From NCBI GenBank assembly GCA_964017195.1, contig OZ024895.1, positions 34,501,834 to 34,565,833 of the forward strand: 64,000 nt of DNA. The letters are read 5' to 3'. The notes below the pieces were generated by a model that was not told where the DNA came from, did not search any database, and saw nothing but the letters and a program-made list of their open reading frames with translations. The stretch is from Siderastrea radians (taxonomy: Eukaryota; Cnidaria; Anthozoa; Scleractinia; Rhizangiidae). Position 1 is the stretch's first letter. Each line of letters opens with the position of its first letter. Below, piece by piece: positions 23,936-34,832 of this stretch. Made by a program: the position numbers and the translations under genes.

Positions 23936-24536
23936 CCCATTGACTCCTGGACATTTTGCCAAAAAATGCCTTTTGAAGTCAGTCAAGCTACTTTTAGGTC
24001 GCTGTCTACCCAAAAAGAATCCAAACTGTCCAAAACATTGTTTACAAGTCGGGCACTGGACTAGCTTTTGTTCCTGATGCCAAATTACAGCTTTCAAAGT
24101 TCGGGCATGTGCGGAAAGCAGCGAGAAAGTTTCGCTGCCCTTTCGTCTTTTACCTTTTGCTTTCTCTCCTCCCTGCTTCTTTTGCTTTTCTTTCCCCCTT
24201 TTTTTTCTTTTGTGGGGCATTTACTAGGCTTCCTTTTGGTGGGAAAAGATTTTGCAAAACGTTCAAGGATCATGAATTTTTTTTGAAGGAAGTACCAGTG
24301 GGTAGTGGGGCAAGATTTTCATTGGAATTTTCTGGTCAAAGTTACACGGTTTTTTACGTCTTTCTCTGGTCTGTTTGACTGAATCGCACTCATTTGGGTA
24401 TGGCTTGAAAGATCTCATCTCCCTGCACAAGGTAGTTGTCAAAGTTGTCTAGGACCGTTAAAACTGATGACGTCACAAGTGGTACAAGGGACGTGGTTAA
24501 AGAAGGGCGGTTACGGGCGGTTCAGGGGTCAATGTG
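23936..24536. mobile_element. 601-bp piggyBac-like non-autonomous element with TTAA TSDs
   Basis: The ends CCCATTGACTCCTG and CAGGGGTCAATGTG are inverted copies, directly flanked by TTAA at 23932-23935 and 24537-24540. TTAA target plus CCC-tipped ends is the piggyBac signature. A minus-strand frame inside (to 24220) reads a basic stretch then CPTCKQCF...H...C, which could be a zinc-binding remnant; I do not recognise a transposase. Confidence 0.75.
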
Positions 24537-24998
24537 TTAATAGTTTCTGATTTGATTGCCTTAAAGTGAGGTCAGTACAACAGAATTACAGTTTACATTA
24601 AAGCAACTTGATGTTAACCCATCCCACCTTACCAGATCTTGCCTTTAGTAGGTTGCAAAAAAAATGATGTGGTGGTAATAACAAGATATCTAGATGAAAG
24701 TTATTCAGCCCTAATTTGCTTACTGGTAAGTCCTTTGCCAGTTATAATCTACATTGTACCAGTAAGTGAAAAGATTAATTTTGGAACACTGTCAAATCAG
24801 TGTTTGGTACACCCACGACTCAAGGGGTAACAAAAGGTCTGTTTGTACAGTAGATGCCCCCATAATGAGCCCCTTTGTACTTAGAGTCCTCAGGCTTCTC
24901 GGTCAGCAGGTGGTCGTCAGAAGAGACTCTGGAGTAATGGAAAATTTTTTGATTGGCTGTTGATTGACTGTTCACTGTACAAACCTAAGAACCCTTAA

Positions 24999-25612
24999 GG
25001 TGATTCCATCGAAAAAGAAGTTGTAATGAGAATTTGTTGAAGCTTTACACAATTACTAATTACACCTAGTACATCAAAAAAAATAAAATAAAAAGAGGGG
25101 GTGACCGTATCTGATTTCACGCTGCAGGGCTGTAGTATATAGGTACTTTGCTATCTTTAGACAGCAATATTAAAAAACCTATCCTTGTACTAGAGACACC
25201 CATTACTTCAACAAAGTTATAACTAGCGATGAAATATAAGCATTATTCTTATGATAGAAGTACAATGTTACAGTAAAACGCCTTAAAATTGCCGTAACAA
25301 TGAAACTAATTTGAAATAATAGGCAAATCGAGCGTCCACACGGTTCCAGTGAAACGCCTAAAATCTGGCTGTAATAGTGAATCAACCGGAATATTTCAAT
25401 TTAATTGAATAATGAAAAGTTCTTCAGATTTGAATATATCATGTAAAGCCGTATTTTCCTTAAATAAATGGAATAAAAAAGTGGGGTCACCGAGTTCATT
25501 TAGGAGAAAACAACCATTTGTTTCTCTGAACAGCTCAGCTTCCATAGAAAACCTATGAAGTTCCAAACACGCGCTTGCTCATGCGCGCGCAATGCAATTG
25601 AATGGAATCACC
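24999..25612. mobile_element. 614-bp inverted-repeat element, GGTGATTCCAT family (TTAA target)
   Basis: GGTGATTCCAT and ATGGAATCACC end the element, flanked by TTAA at 24995-24998 and 25613-25616. It sits inside another inverted-repeat structure: CTTAGAGTCCTCAGGCTTCT near 24882 is mirrored near 25661-25680. The whole is nested. Confidence 0.75.
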
Positions 25613-26131
25613 TTAACTACAGGATTCCTGAATCTCTCCTGGCAACCAGCCATTGACCAAGAAGCCTGAGGACTCTGGGTATGCAATTGTTTATAATGAA
25701 GACCCCAGAATAATTAACAATATTCTTCAGCCCAGTACCAGTAAAATGTATGGAAAATCAGGTTTCCTCCATACTGTACCATGTTGAGTGGGTGGTTATA
25801 AGGTAAACATTGACGTGTGTACTTATTTAGAATTTCAAAGAAAAAATGTAATTCAACTATTTAAAACTGTAACTAAGTGTATTTTCACTAAAATACCCAA
25901 ATACTGAATTCAAAATAAATTTCAAAATAAATATCAGTTGAAAAGACTACAAAATCCAGGAATTTTATCCCCAACCAGTTCTAACTGAAATCCCTGTTGA
26001 TTTTGTAAGTCTTTGGGCATGCCAAAAAAATTATACAGGTGACAAATTAAGAAAACCATCCTATTAGGGTATAGCTTGCATCACTTTCAGAATGAAAATA
26101 ACAACTCAAGAGTTCAAAATGTTTTTAGAAG

Positions 26132-26340
26132 TTAACCCTTTAAGTCCCGATATCAACATGTATGTTCTCCTTACTGTTCTCCATATATTTCTTATGGAAC
26201 TAGTTAGGAGAATTTCCTTACACATCAAGACATATCTTAAGTGACAACTTCCTCAGTTCTCATGACCTGTATGTTTGATCAAGTAATGATGCTGTAAGGA
26301 GAAATTAGATGCCTGTCACTGTTGGGGCTTAAAGTGGTAA
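26132..26340. mobile_element. CCCTTTAAGTCCC MITE (TTAA target), copy 1
   Basis: About 200 bp between TTAACCCTTTAAGTCCC and an imperfect inverse (GGGGCTTAAAGTGGTAA). Internal landmarks are TTCTCCTTACTGTTCTCCAT, ATTTCTTATGGAACTAG, GTATGTTTGATCAAGTA and AAGGAGAAATTAGATG. Five more copies are in the window. It lies just past the MPDU1 stop. Confidence 0.85.
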
Positions 26341-26373
26341 TGAAAACCAGTAGAGAAAACTTTGAGGAAAAAA

Positions 26374-29300
26374 TTAAGCTTGCTTCTTCTTCAAGTCCGG
26401 TTTGACATTCCAGTAATATAGAACTTGGAATACTAGAGTAGCATTCAGTGCAGTGGAAATAAGGAATGTTACAAGCATGACTTTGTCCCCAGTTTCCTGG
26501 ATGGTGGTGAAGATGCGTGCCATCGCCCCTAAAAACAGCAGCAGAACCATGATGAAGGACAGTTGACCTGTGTGACCATTACGAAAGTTGGCGACTATCT
26601 GCAAAAGCTTTAAGAAGAAGAAAAAAAGAAATCAAAACAACGGGTACTCTGCAAAATAATTCACGTATATTGAGGAAAGATGAAGCTTGTATTGCAAACA
26701 ACTCTGTTTCTACAAACTAGTGCTTGGCCCTTGTGCACCTGTAGAGGAGCGCCGCAATGACAAGTGCACTGTAACAGGAAAAGTTTTACATGTAACCTTA
26801 GCTTCCACATACACAGAACTGGGTTCAACTGGCAAGCAAATAAAATGCAGCACTCACCCTACTGATCACGAGAAAGGCTACTTGAAGTGAAACAAGTTGA
26901 ACCAAAACAGCCATGGGAGTTAGACCAGACACAAGAACATAAACAATGGCTCCATACAGCAAAGGAAACAAGACAGCTAGAAGAGGTTTGTTGGTGTAGT
27001 AGAAGTACATGACGACAAGAAGAGTGGTCTGGATTGACATGAAAAGACTTTCACCCCAAGCACTGAAAAAAAGGAAAATAAAGGTCAGTATTCTCATCTC
27101 GCATTACTATGAGATACTGTAGCAGAGTTGAGGACGTTCCTGAGCACATTCCTGTTTTTTTTCTATGAGCTCCTATGTAGATTTGCTGATGTTTGAGAGA
27201 TCTTCAGTATTCCCAAGAGAGGAACTTCGCTCTATCATCGGATATCTCAGATAGTTAGTCTATTTTGGGGATCTGATGGCTATCTTATAGCTAGGGTCTC
27301 CATGGGATCCTGCTGGTTGGAGTAAAAACTTGTGTCATCTGATGTAAGCTGGCATTATCCAATTTTTGGACTTGTTCAACTTGAAGTTTCAGATGTTTGC
27401 ATGAGAGAATTGCAATCACGTTTGTGAGTGTATTCGAACCAGGTCTAAGGAAAATTTCTCAAACTTGTGCTCGTTGAGATGCATACATGTACACAGTCAG
27501 AAATTGCTGAAATGCCATCTTCGCCCCTAACCCAACAGGGGCACAGGGGAGGGGACAGCTGACAATTCAGACTTATCTCCGTGATCAATAAGCACCTATC
27601 CAAGGCTACAAGTTAAACACATTGTACAGCAATTTCCAGATCTGGATCACTAACACAGAAAAAACGTTTTACGTGCATGTGGTGACGCATGCAGCAGAGG
27701 AATGGGATAAACAAGCTAATAAAAAAATGCTAAACAACTCCCTAGTGAAACAAAAATAAGCCCCAAGCCTTTTGAACACTATATGTACATAATTACTTTT
27801 TCTATTAAAAGGGGTAGATTTTATGTGAGATTTGTTGCCTGTGAGAGAGCTACAGAAAACACCTACAGGTGTAGTGTGTCTGTTTACCTGAATGGAAAAT
27901 TCTTGGCAAAACTATAACTTGCAGTAGCAGTCAATGCTATCAACTCAAGAAGAAATGACAGCAAGCTGAGACCCTCCACACTAGATGCCTGTACGATCTT
28001 TATTATCTGAGGGATTTTGACTGAAAACAGAAAAAAAAGACATATTAATCAAACACAAAAATATAAAACAATGTATTTTCACTACTAACAAAGTACAAAA
28101 AGCTGGATAGGAGTGTACAGATGACAACTTTTTCCTCCAGATAATGTGACGGGTGTTTAAAATAGAACTATTAATATTTTTATTTTAATGTTATTATTAT
28201 TTTGGAGTTTTAAATAGTATGCAGTTTCCTCATTTAACCCAAAGAGGGACTTACTGTAGCTACTGCATATTTAGCAGGGTATAGTTTTTTTTGCATCCTT
28301 GTATCTGATTTAGCATGTATAACTGAGTCTCTTTTAAGTGCCTTCTCTTAGAAACTGGTACTGACACCGGTGCAACAAAAACAGAGCCCTTGGCCATCAG
28401 AAGTTAAAATAAACTGGATAATTATAGTCAAAATACTCAGCGCGTTCCGCTTATTATTTGGGAATGACTTTCATTAATTAGGAACGGATTGTGTTATCGG
28501 AATCAAAATTCCATTTTCAAATTGAATAGTGTAATGTTACAACGGTAGCCTTGTTCCAAATATGGAATGCTGATTGGTTTATTACCCCGCTGTCAGGACG
28601 GGGTCTAGTAATACCCATTTTTTACCTCGCCGTCAGGACGGGGTCTAGTAATACCCTTTTTTTTTTTTACCCCGCCATCAGGACGGGGTCTAGTAATACA
28701 CATTTTTTTTTTTGTCGTGGTCAGTTGCCCCAGACCTCCGCTCGGTCAAAACAATACTTGTAGTGAATCTTCGTTCGTTTATTGTTTATTCGCCAGAATT
28801 TTCACGAACGTTGGTGTAGAAAATTACTGGCGATTTAATGGCATAAAAACCCTTTCGATGAAAGCAAGAACGAAGGTGCTAGCGAGCTTTGAAGCTGGCA
28901 TGAATTCGCCTAACTTGCCCTGGCACGTAAACATTACATCACTGAAACACAGAAGCCGATTCGGGGAAGTCCCTTGCTTTCGCCAAGTTGAATAATTCAA
29001 CAGTGACATGCAAGCATTTTTTTGGCAGTTTTACTTTGCTTCGCCAAAATCTTCAGGGAAAGTTGTGTAGAAAAGTACAAGACATTCAATGGAGTTGACT
29101 TCTCTTTGATGAGAGCAAGGATGAAGGTGCTAGCGAACTTTGAAGCTGGGATGAATTCGCCTAACTTGCCCTGGCACGTAAACATTATATCACTGAAACA
29201 TAGAAGCCGATTCGGGAAAGTCCCTTGCTTTCACCAAATCATTCATGGAATCTTGGCCTAAAAGTAGACTTGTGCATTTCTTTTTTCAGTAGATAACCGT

Positions 29301-31287
29301 TCCCTTTAGATTTTAGGATTATTTTTCTTTATCAATAAATTTAGAATTACGCGGAGATGTCAGTTCGTGAAAAAAAGAATTAGTTGAGTCACGCTATGGT
29401 CAAACTATTTCATCACGTTCTTTTTTCGAGAGTGCTGGAACAGGTGAATGACCAAGAAATGAGGGATGGGAAAAGTAATCATTCATCAAATTGTGGCCTA
29501 AAAGTAGACTTGTACATTTCTTTTTTTGGTAGATAACTGTTCCCTTTAGATTTTAGGATTATTTTTCTTTATCAATAAATTTAGAATTACGCTGAGATGT
29601 CAGTTCGTTAAAAAACAATGAATTGAGTCATGCTATGGTCAAGCTATTTCATCTCGTTCTTTTTTCGAGAGTGCTGGAACGGGTGAATGACCAAGAAATG
29701 AGGGGTGCGAAAAGTGTTGACACTATCAGGGATTCATGTTATCACAAGGAGAAGGGTGCAGAAAAGACGTGGGAAGGGTGGGGGGCAGCACACACGTCAA
29801 ACGTTAGAAAAATCACCAACTTCAAAACTTTATACCACTTGAACACATATCTTGAGTGACCGTAATAAATTTGCACCCCGAGGGGAGGGGGAAAACGGCG
29901 GAGTCCAATGCCCCCGGGGCTTTTCTTGTCTTGTTTCATTTTTATTTTCCTTTTTTATGGTGGTCACTTGCCCCAGACCTCCGGTTTTCGCTAGGTCAAA
30001 CAAATACTTGTCGCATCTTTCGCTACACAGGTTCGGGCTCATATCTTAGGTGGCCACAATATATTTTGTACTTAAGGGGAGGGACAACAATGGCTGGGGA
30101 TTTTCTTGTTATTGACATGAGGCGAATGTTCAAGTGCAAGTAGCAGACCGTTAGCGGCTTGACCTACCTGACTTGATTTGTGTTCGCTCAACAAAATATT
30201 AATCGTAAATACTTTTAAAAGTGAAGACGCAGTCTGTTGCTATAAAACTGTGAAGAATAATTTCTTAAAAACAAGCCTGCTGTAAATGCACAAGAAATGT
30301 TCCTGAAAATTGAGAAAAATTTCCTGTTATGTCAAACCGATTGAAACCAACAGCCGGGTTTCATATTTCGCATGTGAACTTTTGGTTTATGTAACCCAAT
30401 CAACATTCATTATTTTGAATGAGTCTACCGTTGGAAGATTTCAATCTTCAATTTGAAAATGGAATTTTGATTGCAATAATGCAATCCGTTCCGGAGTATT
30501 GAAAATCATTCCTAGATAATGGGCTATTCCATTTAATATCTGCACCCCCCCCCCCCCCCCAGTTGAGGAACAGTGGAATTCTTCAGGGGTAAGGGATAAA
30601 AGTGGTGGAATTCTTCAGGGGTAAAGGCCAGAAGCTGAGGAATTCTTTAGGGGTAAAACCCATATTATAAGTGGAATTCTTCAGGGGTAAACAGAGATTT
30701 CATGGAATTCTTCAGGGGTAAATGCTTTTTTTTGTGAAATTCTTCAGGGGTAAACCCATTTCTTAAGGAAGTCTTCAGGGGGTAACACTTTTTAATGGAA
30801 TTCTTTAGGGGTAAGAGGGAAAGGTCAGTCCTCAACCGGGGGGGGGGGGGTGCGGATATTAAATGGAATAGCCCAATGAGCGGAACGCGCTGAGTATTTT
30901 GACTATAACAAAATGAAAATATTTTGTAACCGGTACTTACTCATCGCGGATCCAACGACGATGCCATAACCCAGACATTTGCTTATCGCGATCTTCAGAC
31001 AGGGAACTGCAAAATAACAAACTATCTCATAAAAAATAATTCAGATAAAATAGAGAAATCGCCTTGCATCAAAGGTCAAATGTAACTTGGCCCTCTCATT
31101 ACGGACAAGTATAAACACAAAAGCATGAGATCCAGAGCGTTTCAATAAAGAAATGCAAGCCCACTTCTGTGAAACTGATGTTTTTCATACCGTGAAAGAA
31201 GTTCAAGTTGATAAAGAACTCATCATGGCAGTGTTTAGGAACGATCAAAAGCACCAAAGGAGTAAAGAAAAACTCGCCGACCGCCAT
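26374..31287 (-). CDS. MPDU1: MPDU1, mannose-P-dolichol utilization defect 1 protein
   Basis: Five minus-strand exons: 31191-31287 (ATG at 31287), 30941-31006, 27888-28020, 26858-27062 and 26374-26607 (TAA). All have GT/AG sites and splice in frame to 244 residues; the human protein is 247. Two PQ-loop repeats are visible: [20 protein letters not shown] (about residues 54-73) and [17 protein letters not shown] (from 168). About seven membrane helices. The C-terminus KKQA is a KKXX ER-retrieval signal, as in the human protein. In the family it sits in the ER membrane and is required for use of dolichol-phosphate-mannose and -glucose in glycan and GPI-anchor synthesis; its exact biochemical role is unsettled. 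The start ATG lies in ACATGGCGG, a YY1-type context. Intron 2 holds a 2.5-kb nested transposon. This is the intact member of a tandem pair. Confidence 0.95.
28828..29720 (+). repeat. Two consecutive tandem duplications inside the large element
   Basis: A ~210-bp unit (containing GGTGCTAGCGA, TTCGCCTAACTTGCCCTGG and CACGTAAACATTA) occurs twice in 28828-29236. Next, a ~241-bp unit (ATCATTCAT..A..TTGTGGCCTAAA, GTTCCCTTTAGATTTTAGGA, CGAGAGTGCTGGAAC) occurs twice in 29237-29720. Short frames in the first unit are the same length in both copies (for example [17 protein letters not shown]), but with no start or domain to support a gene. Confidence 0.85.
30521..30874. mobile_element. C/G-tipped inverted-repeat element with phased 18-bp motif array
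   Basis: The ends GGGCTATTCCATTTAATATC and its inverse each abut a homopolymer (C run at 30545-30560, G run at 30839-30850). The flanks share AAT (30518-30520 and 30875-30877), a probable 3-bp TSD inside the right arm of the larger element. Inside, GGAATTCTTCAGGGGTAA recurs eight times, starting near 30575, 30607, 30639, 30673, 30704, 30736, 30767 and 30797 (steps 30-34 bp), with unrelated 12-16-bp spacers. Confidence 0.85.
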
Positions 31288-31389
31288 GTTGGAGTCCACG
31301 TCAAAACTCCGGAAAGGGCGTCAAGTAAGGTGAAGTGATCTCTCCACAAGACTCCTACTTAGTCTTCCAACGGTAAATGGCACTTGGTG

Positions 31390-31820
31390 CCCGGGGGGGG
31401 GGGGGGGGGGACTCCCATATGAAAGTGACGGGGATGCTCGTCGTCTCGCTTAGGGTTGTAAATTGCAGATTTTGGTCTCCCTTAGGGTGCTGAGGACGGA
31501 AAACCAATATTTTTACCCACACAGGTATCGCTTAGGGTTGTGTGTGAAGAAATATCTATATTATACGGTGTGTCAGTGGTCTACAGCAGCACAGAAATCG
31601 CCGTTGTTAAAATTTACTCATAGAAGACAGCATTCGATTGCAACATCTTTAGCGCAATTGACATCTCTATAGCTCTTATTTAGTTGTCTGTTTTTGCATG
31701 GTCTCCCTTAGGGGTTAAATAAAGCCGGAGCCACGCCCAGATTGGTCTCCTTTAGGGTGTCAATTCTAATTTTCCGACTAGCATCCCCGTCACTTTCATA
31801 TGGGAGTCCCCCCCCCCGGG
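31390..31820. mobile_element. 431-bp G-tipped inverted-repeat element with 8-bp TSD
   Basis: The ends are CCCGGGGG...GACTCCCATATGAAAG, then TGACGGGGATGCT, and the exact inverse at the right. They are directly flanked by ACTTGGTG at 31382-31389 and 31821-31828, an 8-bp target duplication. The interior repeats a GGTCTCNCTTAGGG-type word (near 31442, 31474, 31524, 31700 and 31744). No coding capacity. A 55763-55830 fragment resembles its end. It lies just upstream of the MPDU1 start. Confidence 0.88.
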
Positions 31821-32084
31821 ACTTGGTGGAAGGTCAGAAGCTCATCACGTGTGAGGTTTTCGAAGCAACAGAGCACTCTGTGATTTCTTTGCTTTTTTTC
31901 TTGCTGTTTAATAGCCAAATAAGATCTGGTCATTGAAAGAGACGTTTTCAGGGACCAATAAAAGACGTTTCCTAGACAGGGCCAGGGTTGACAACCTGTA
32001 GCTTGAACACACGGGCATTTCTTCAAACTTCGGGTATATCAGGTTTATAGGACAGGTTCATTGTGATTGAGCTACAAAAATTTT

Positions 32085-32238
32085 GATTTATCGACTGAAT
32101 TGATAAGGTAAATTGACCACCGTAGAGAAATTGAAAGCTAACGTTTCGAGCGTCAGCCCGTCCAGCGCTCGAAACGTCAGCAGTCAGCTTTCAATTTCCC
32201 TACGGAGGCCAATTTACCATCAACTCAGTTGATAAATC
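32085..32238. mobile_element. Foldback element with GTTTCGAGCG arms
   Basis: The left arm (GATTTATCGACTGAATTGAT, AAGGTAAATTG, TTGAAAGCTAACGTTTCGAG) and right arm are inverted copies around a short GC-rich loop. No TSD was resolved. The rest of 31830-32778 shows nothing I can name. Confidence 0.8.
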
Positions 32239-32790
32239 CAAATTTTTATGTTCTCTTCTCTACCAACGCAGCACCATAGTTTTTTCAGAAACAGACCCCC
32301 TTGTTCATTGAGCTACGGTTCGCGTGACCGGACTGTGATCCCCGGGCTTCGCAAGCTTAGCACATGATAAACAGCAACACAATCTGAAATACTTCTCAAT
32401 AGCTGTCAGCACTTGAGGATGTAATTTTTGTGATTTTTCTAGTCTTTCATTTTATTTGGAGTCATGGCCTGAATGCACGACGTCAGGAAGGAAACTGCAA
32501 AATACGGTGAAACTAGAATTTATATGTCAGACTGAGCTGCCGGAAAGAGACCCGTGGACCGGGACCGGAAAAATTCCATGCTGGTGACGGAGTACTCAGC
32601 GGATCTGAAGGACTGCCTCCGATTGGTTAAAAAAATTGAACCAGCTGAGGTCCTAAAAGATGTATCCAGAGATGTATCTTTACCGGCCCAATCAAATTAT
32701 GCGCGTGAAGAGTATGAAACTTAGAATTGCACGCATGAATTTTAATTTTTAGACATTAAACGAGCCACGACTGACGATTCAGCCAGTTTT

Positions 32791-34717
32791 TTTTTCTTTA
32801 TTTTTTTGTAATTTGTTTATTTTTTTTGCAACAAAACAATACAGTACTTAGGATACATTACGTACAGTCACTTAACTTACAAAGAGCGTTACAGTACTTA
32901 CAATACATTACTTACAGTTACTTACTTACAATACACGTTACAATACTTACAATATATTACTTACAATAGCTTGATTACTGTACACGTTACGAAAAAATTA
33001 AATACAAAGCAAATAGTTGTTAACTAAAAGTGAAGAAGACCAACTAGATATAACAAGGTTATTTTCTACTGAGTGTTCATGACAGCTACCAACTTTCCCC
33101 ATTTTTTAAAATGAGTAGTGAGTTTATTCCATACCCTCGCAATATGGAGTTCGATGTTATAAACACGTCTTATCCTGGCAATAAAACCTCTCAATGAGGG
33201 TAAGCTTCCATGACATTTCCTTACATAAATGTAATATTTACCTGATAACAGAATGTGATTAATTATAAAGAAATCTTCCGTTTTTTCAAAATTCCCTAAA
33301 AACAAACCCGGCTATCTCATTTAAGGATTTTATAATGATGTTGTTATCTTTCAGCCAGGACAAGACTTCTTTCCAAAATTCAGAAGACACTTTACAACGG
33401 GAGAGTAAATGTTCGATGGATTCTGGTTCTTCATTGCAAAACGTACAATTAGGAGATTGCGAAAGGCCAAAGCGAAATAATTTATCATTTGTGAAGACAA
33501 TGTTGTTAAGAAGTTTGTATTGAAATTCTCTCAGTTTGGAATCAAGTGTAGTACGGAAAGGGAGAGAGTAAACCTTTTCCCAGTTAATGGATGTCTCTGA
33601 GTACTTATCTGTTAATTTTTGTTGTGCTGTCGGAGGAGTTTGTTTTTTGCGCAAAAAAGAGTCGTATATCTGTTTAGAGGTGGCATCAGAGATAGGGACA
33701 GAGCCACAGTTTAGTTTAATATATGGTGTGCAAGGGATGGGTTTTATTTCATTTGTACAGACAGAAGATCTAATAATCGTTTTCCAATCCGATGGAAGAG
33801 AGTGAACGACTCCCATAATAAAGAAGCGTTGTTCAGGAGAGATCGGCACATAGGGGTCTTCGTGCAAGAAAAGATTGTTATCCGTAATAAGGTCGCCCAC
33901 CTTTACGATTCCTGAGTTAACTAGATCATTTCTATAGACAGACTTTTTATCAATGCAGATAAACTTACTATTCCAAATGATCTCGTTCATAATATCATTA
34001 AAAGTGACAGGCGTACTACTATTTAAACCTGACCATGCGTCAAAACATTCTTTGTAATATTTCGGGAGCTGAGTTTTTAATTTGACGGTGTCAAAGTTGC
34101 AATGCAGAACTAGACTCCCACCAACAGGTAAAATAAAACTGTTTAAAATCGATTTCCAAGTACTTGGGTAGTCTTCTAAGAATTTCTTTAAACAAATGAC
34201 ACGTCTAGCACTGACCATAGACTCGATATCTAGCATCTTCAGCCCACCTTTATCAATATCTGAAATGAGCGCACAGCGCTTAACTTTATCTTTTCCATTC
34301 CAAATAAAGTTGTAGAAGATCGAATTAGTTTCTTTAACAAGGTCATTTGATATCGGAATTACTGATGCTCTGAACATTAACTTGGGAATTGCGAAAGTTT
34401 TAATGATTTGGATTTTGCCCAAAAGAGATAAGTTCCTCCATTTCCACATGTTGATTGATTTTTTGATAGATTTTAACGTTTGTCGGAAATTTAAGTCGTT
34501 CCTCTGTTTTTCGTCATAACCAAAATAAACTCCCAAGATCTTAATAATTTCACAAACCCTATGGTTATTGAAATCCTTCTCGTGTAGAATACTATTACCA
34601 AGTGCTAAAATCTCCGTTTTTTCGTGATTCACACGCAAACCAGAGCATGATCCAAAGGATTCCAGAATAGCAAAGAGGGAAGCATAAGATTCCTTGTCTC
34701 GTACAAAACAGGTCATA
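32791..34717 (-). mobile_element. 5'-truncated L1/Tx1-like LINE with 12-bp TSD
   Basis: The minus-strand frame from 34716 to 33286 encodes the end of an RT palm and the thumb/C-terminal region (NHEKTEILALG, GVYFGYDEKQ, NMWKWRNLSLLGKIQIIKTF, FIWNGKDKVKR) and a CTFC...H...C knuckle near 33440. A frameshift near 33290-33305 leads into the last ~75 residues (to about 33066). The organisation parallels the 829-6186 element. The 3' UTR is made of TTACAATACA/TTACTTACA repeats. The flanks share TCAGCCAGTTTT (32779-32790 and 34718-34729), the TSD. The copy is truncated within the RT domain. Confidence 0.9.
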
Positions 34718-34793
34718 TCAGCCAGTTTTGACTCCGACTGAATTCTTGCCGGATCACGACATTGCCTACAGTGTGAAAAAGATCTTTGGGTGT

Positions 34794-34832
34794 GATTCTA
34801 AATGGTCACCATTCAGGTGACCATTTAGAATC
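34794..34832. repeat. Perfect 17-bp-stem hairpin
   Basis: GATTCTAAATGGTCACC, a 5-nt loop ATTCA, and the exact inverse. It opens the run of ~110-bp dispersed repeats here. Confidence 0.85.

Larger units (their letters stand above)
28422..30908. mobile_element. Large inverted-repeat element with ~100-bp arms, internally duplicated
   Basis: The left arm (28422-28525) and right arm (30437-30908, interrupted) are inverted copies: TTATAGTCAAAATACTCAGC, GCGTTCCGCT, GGAACGGATTG and TCAAAATTCCATTTTCAAAT. The right arm is split by the element at 30521-30874. The interior contains three tandem CCCCGC..TCAGGACGGGG hairpin units (about 28580-28706) and two tandem duplications (28828-29236 and 29237-29720). 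No transposase is recognised. The whole lies in MPDU1 intron 2. Confidence 0.8.

Noticed and set aside
28551..30143. Several short ORFs inside MPDU1 intron 2
   Set aside because: All lie within transposon repeats and duplicate each other; no starts, domains or splice sites support genes.
30575..30814. CRISPR array (short repeats with unique spacers)
   Set aside because: The genome is eukaryotic, the spacers are only 12-16 bp, the repeat is 18 bp, and the array sits wholly inside a transposon with inverted ends.
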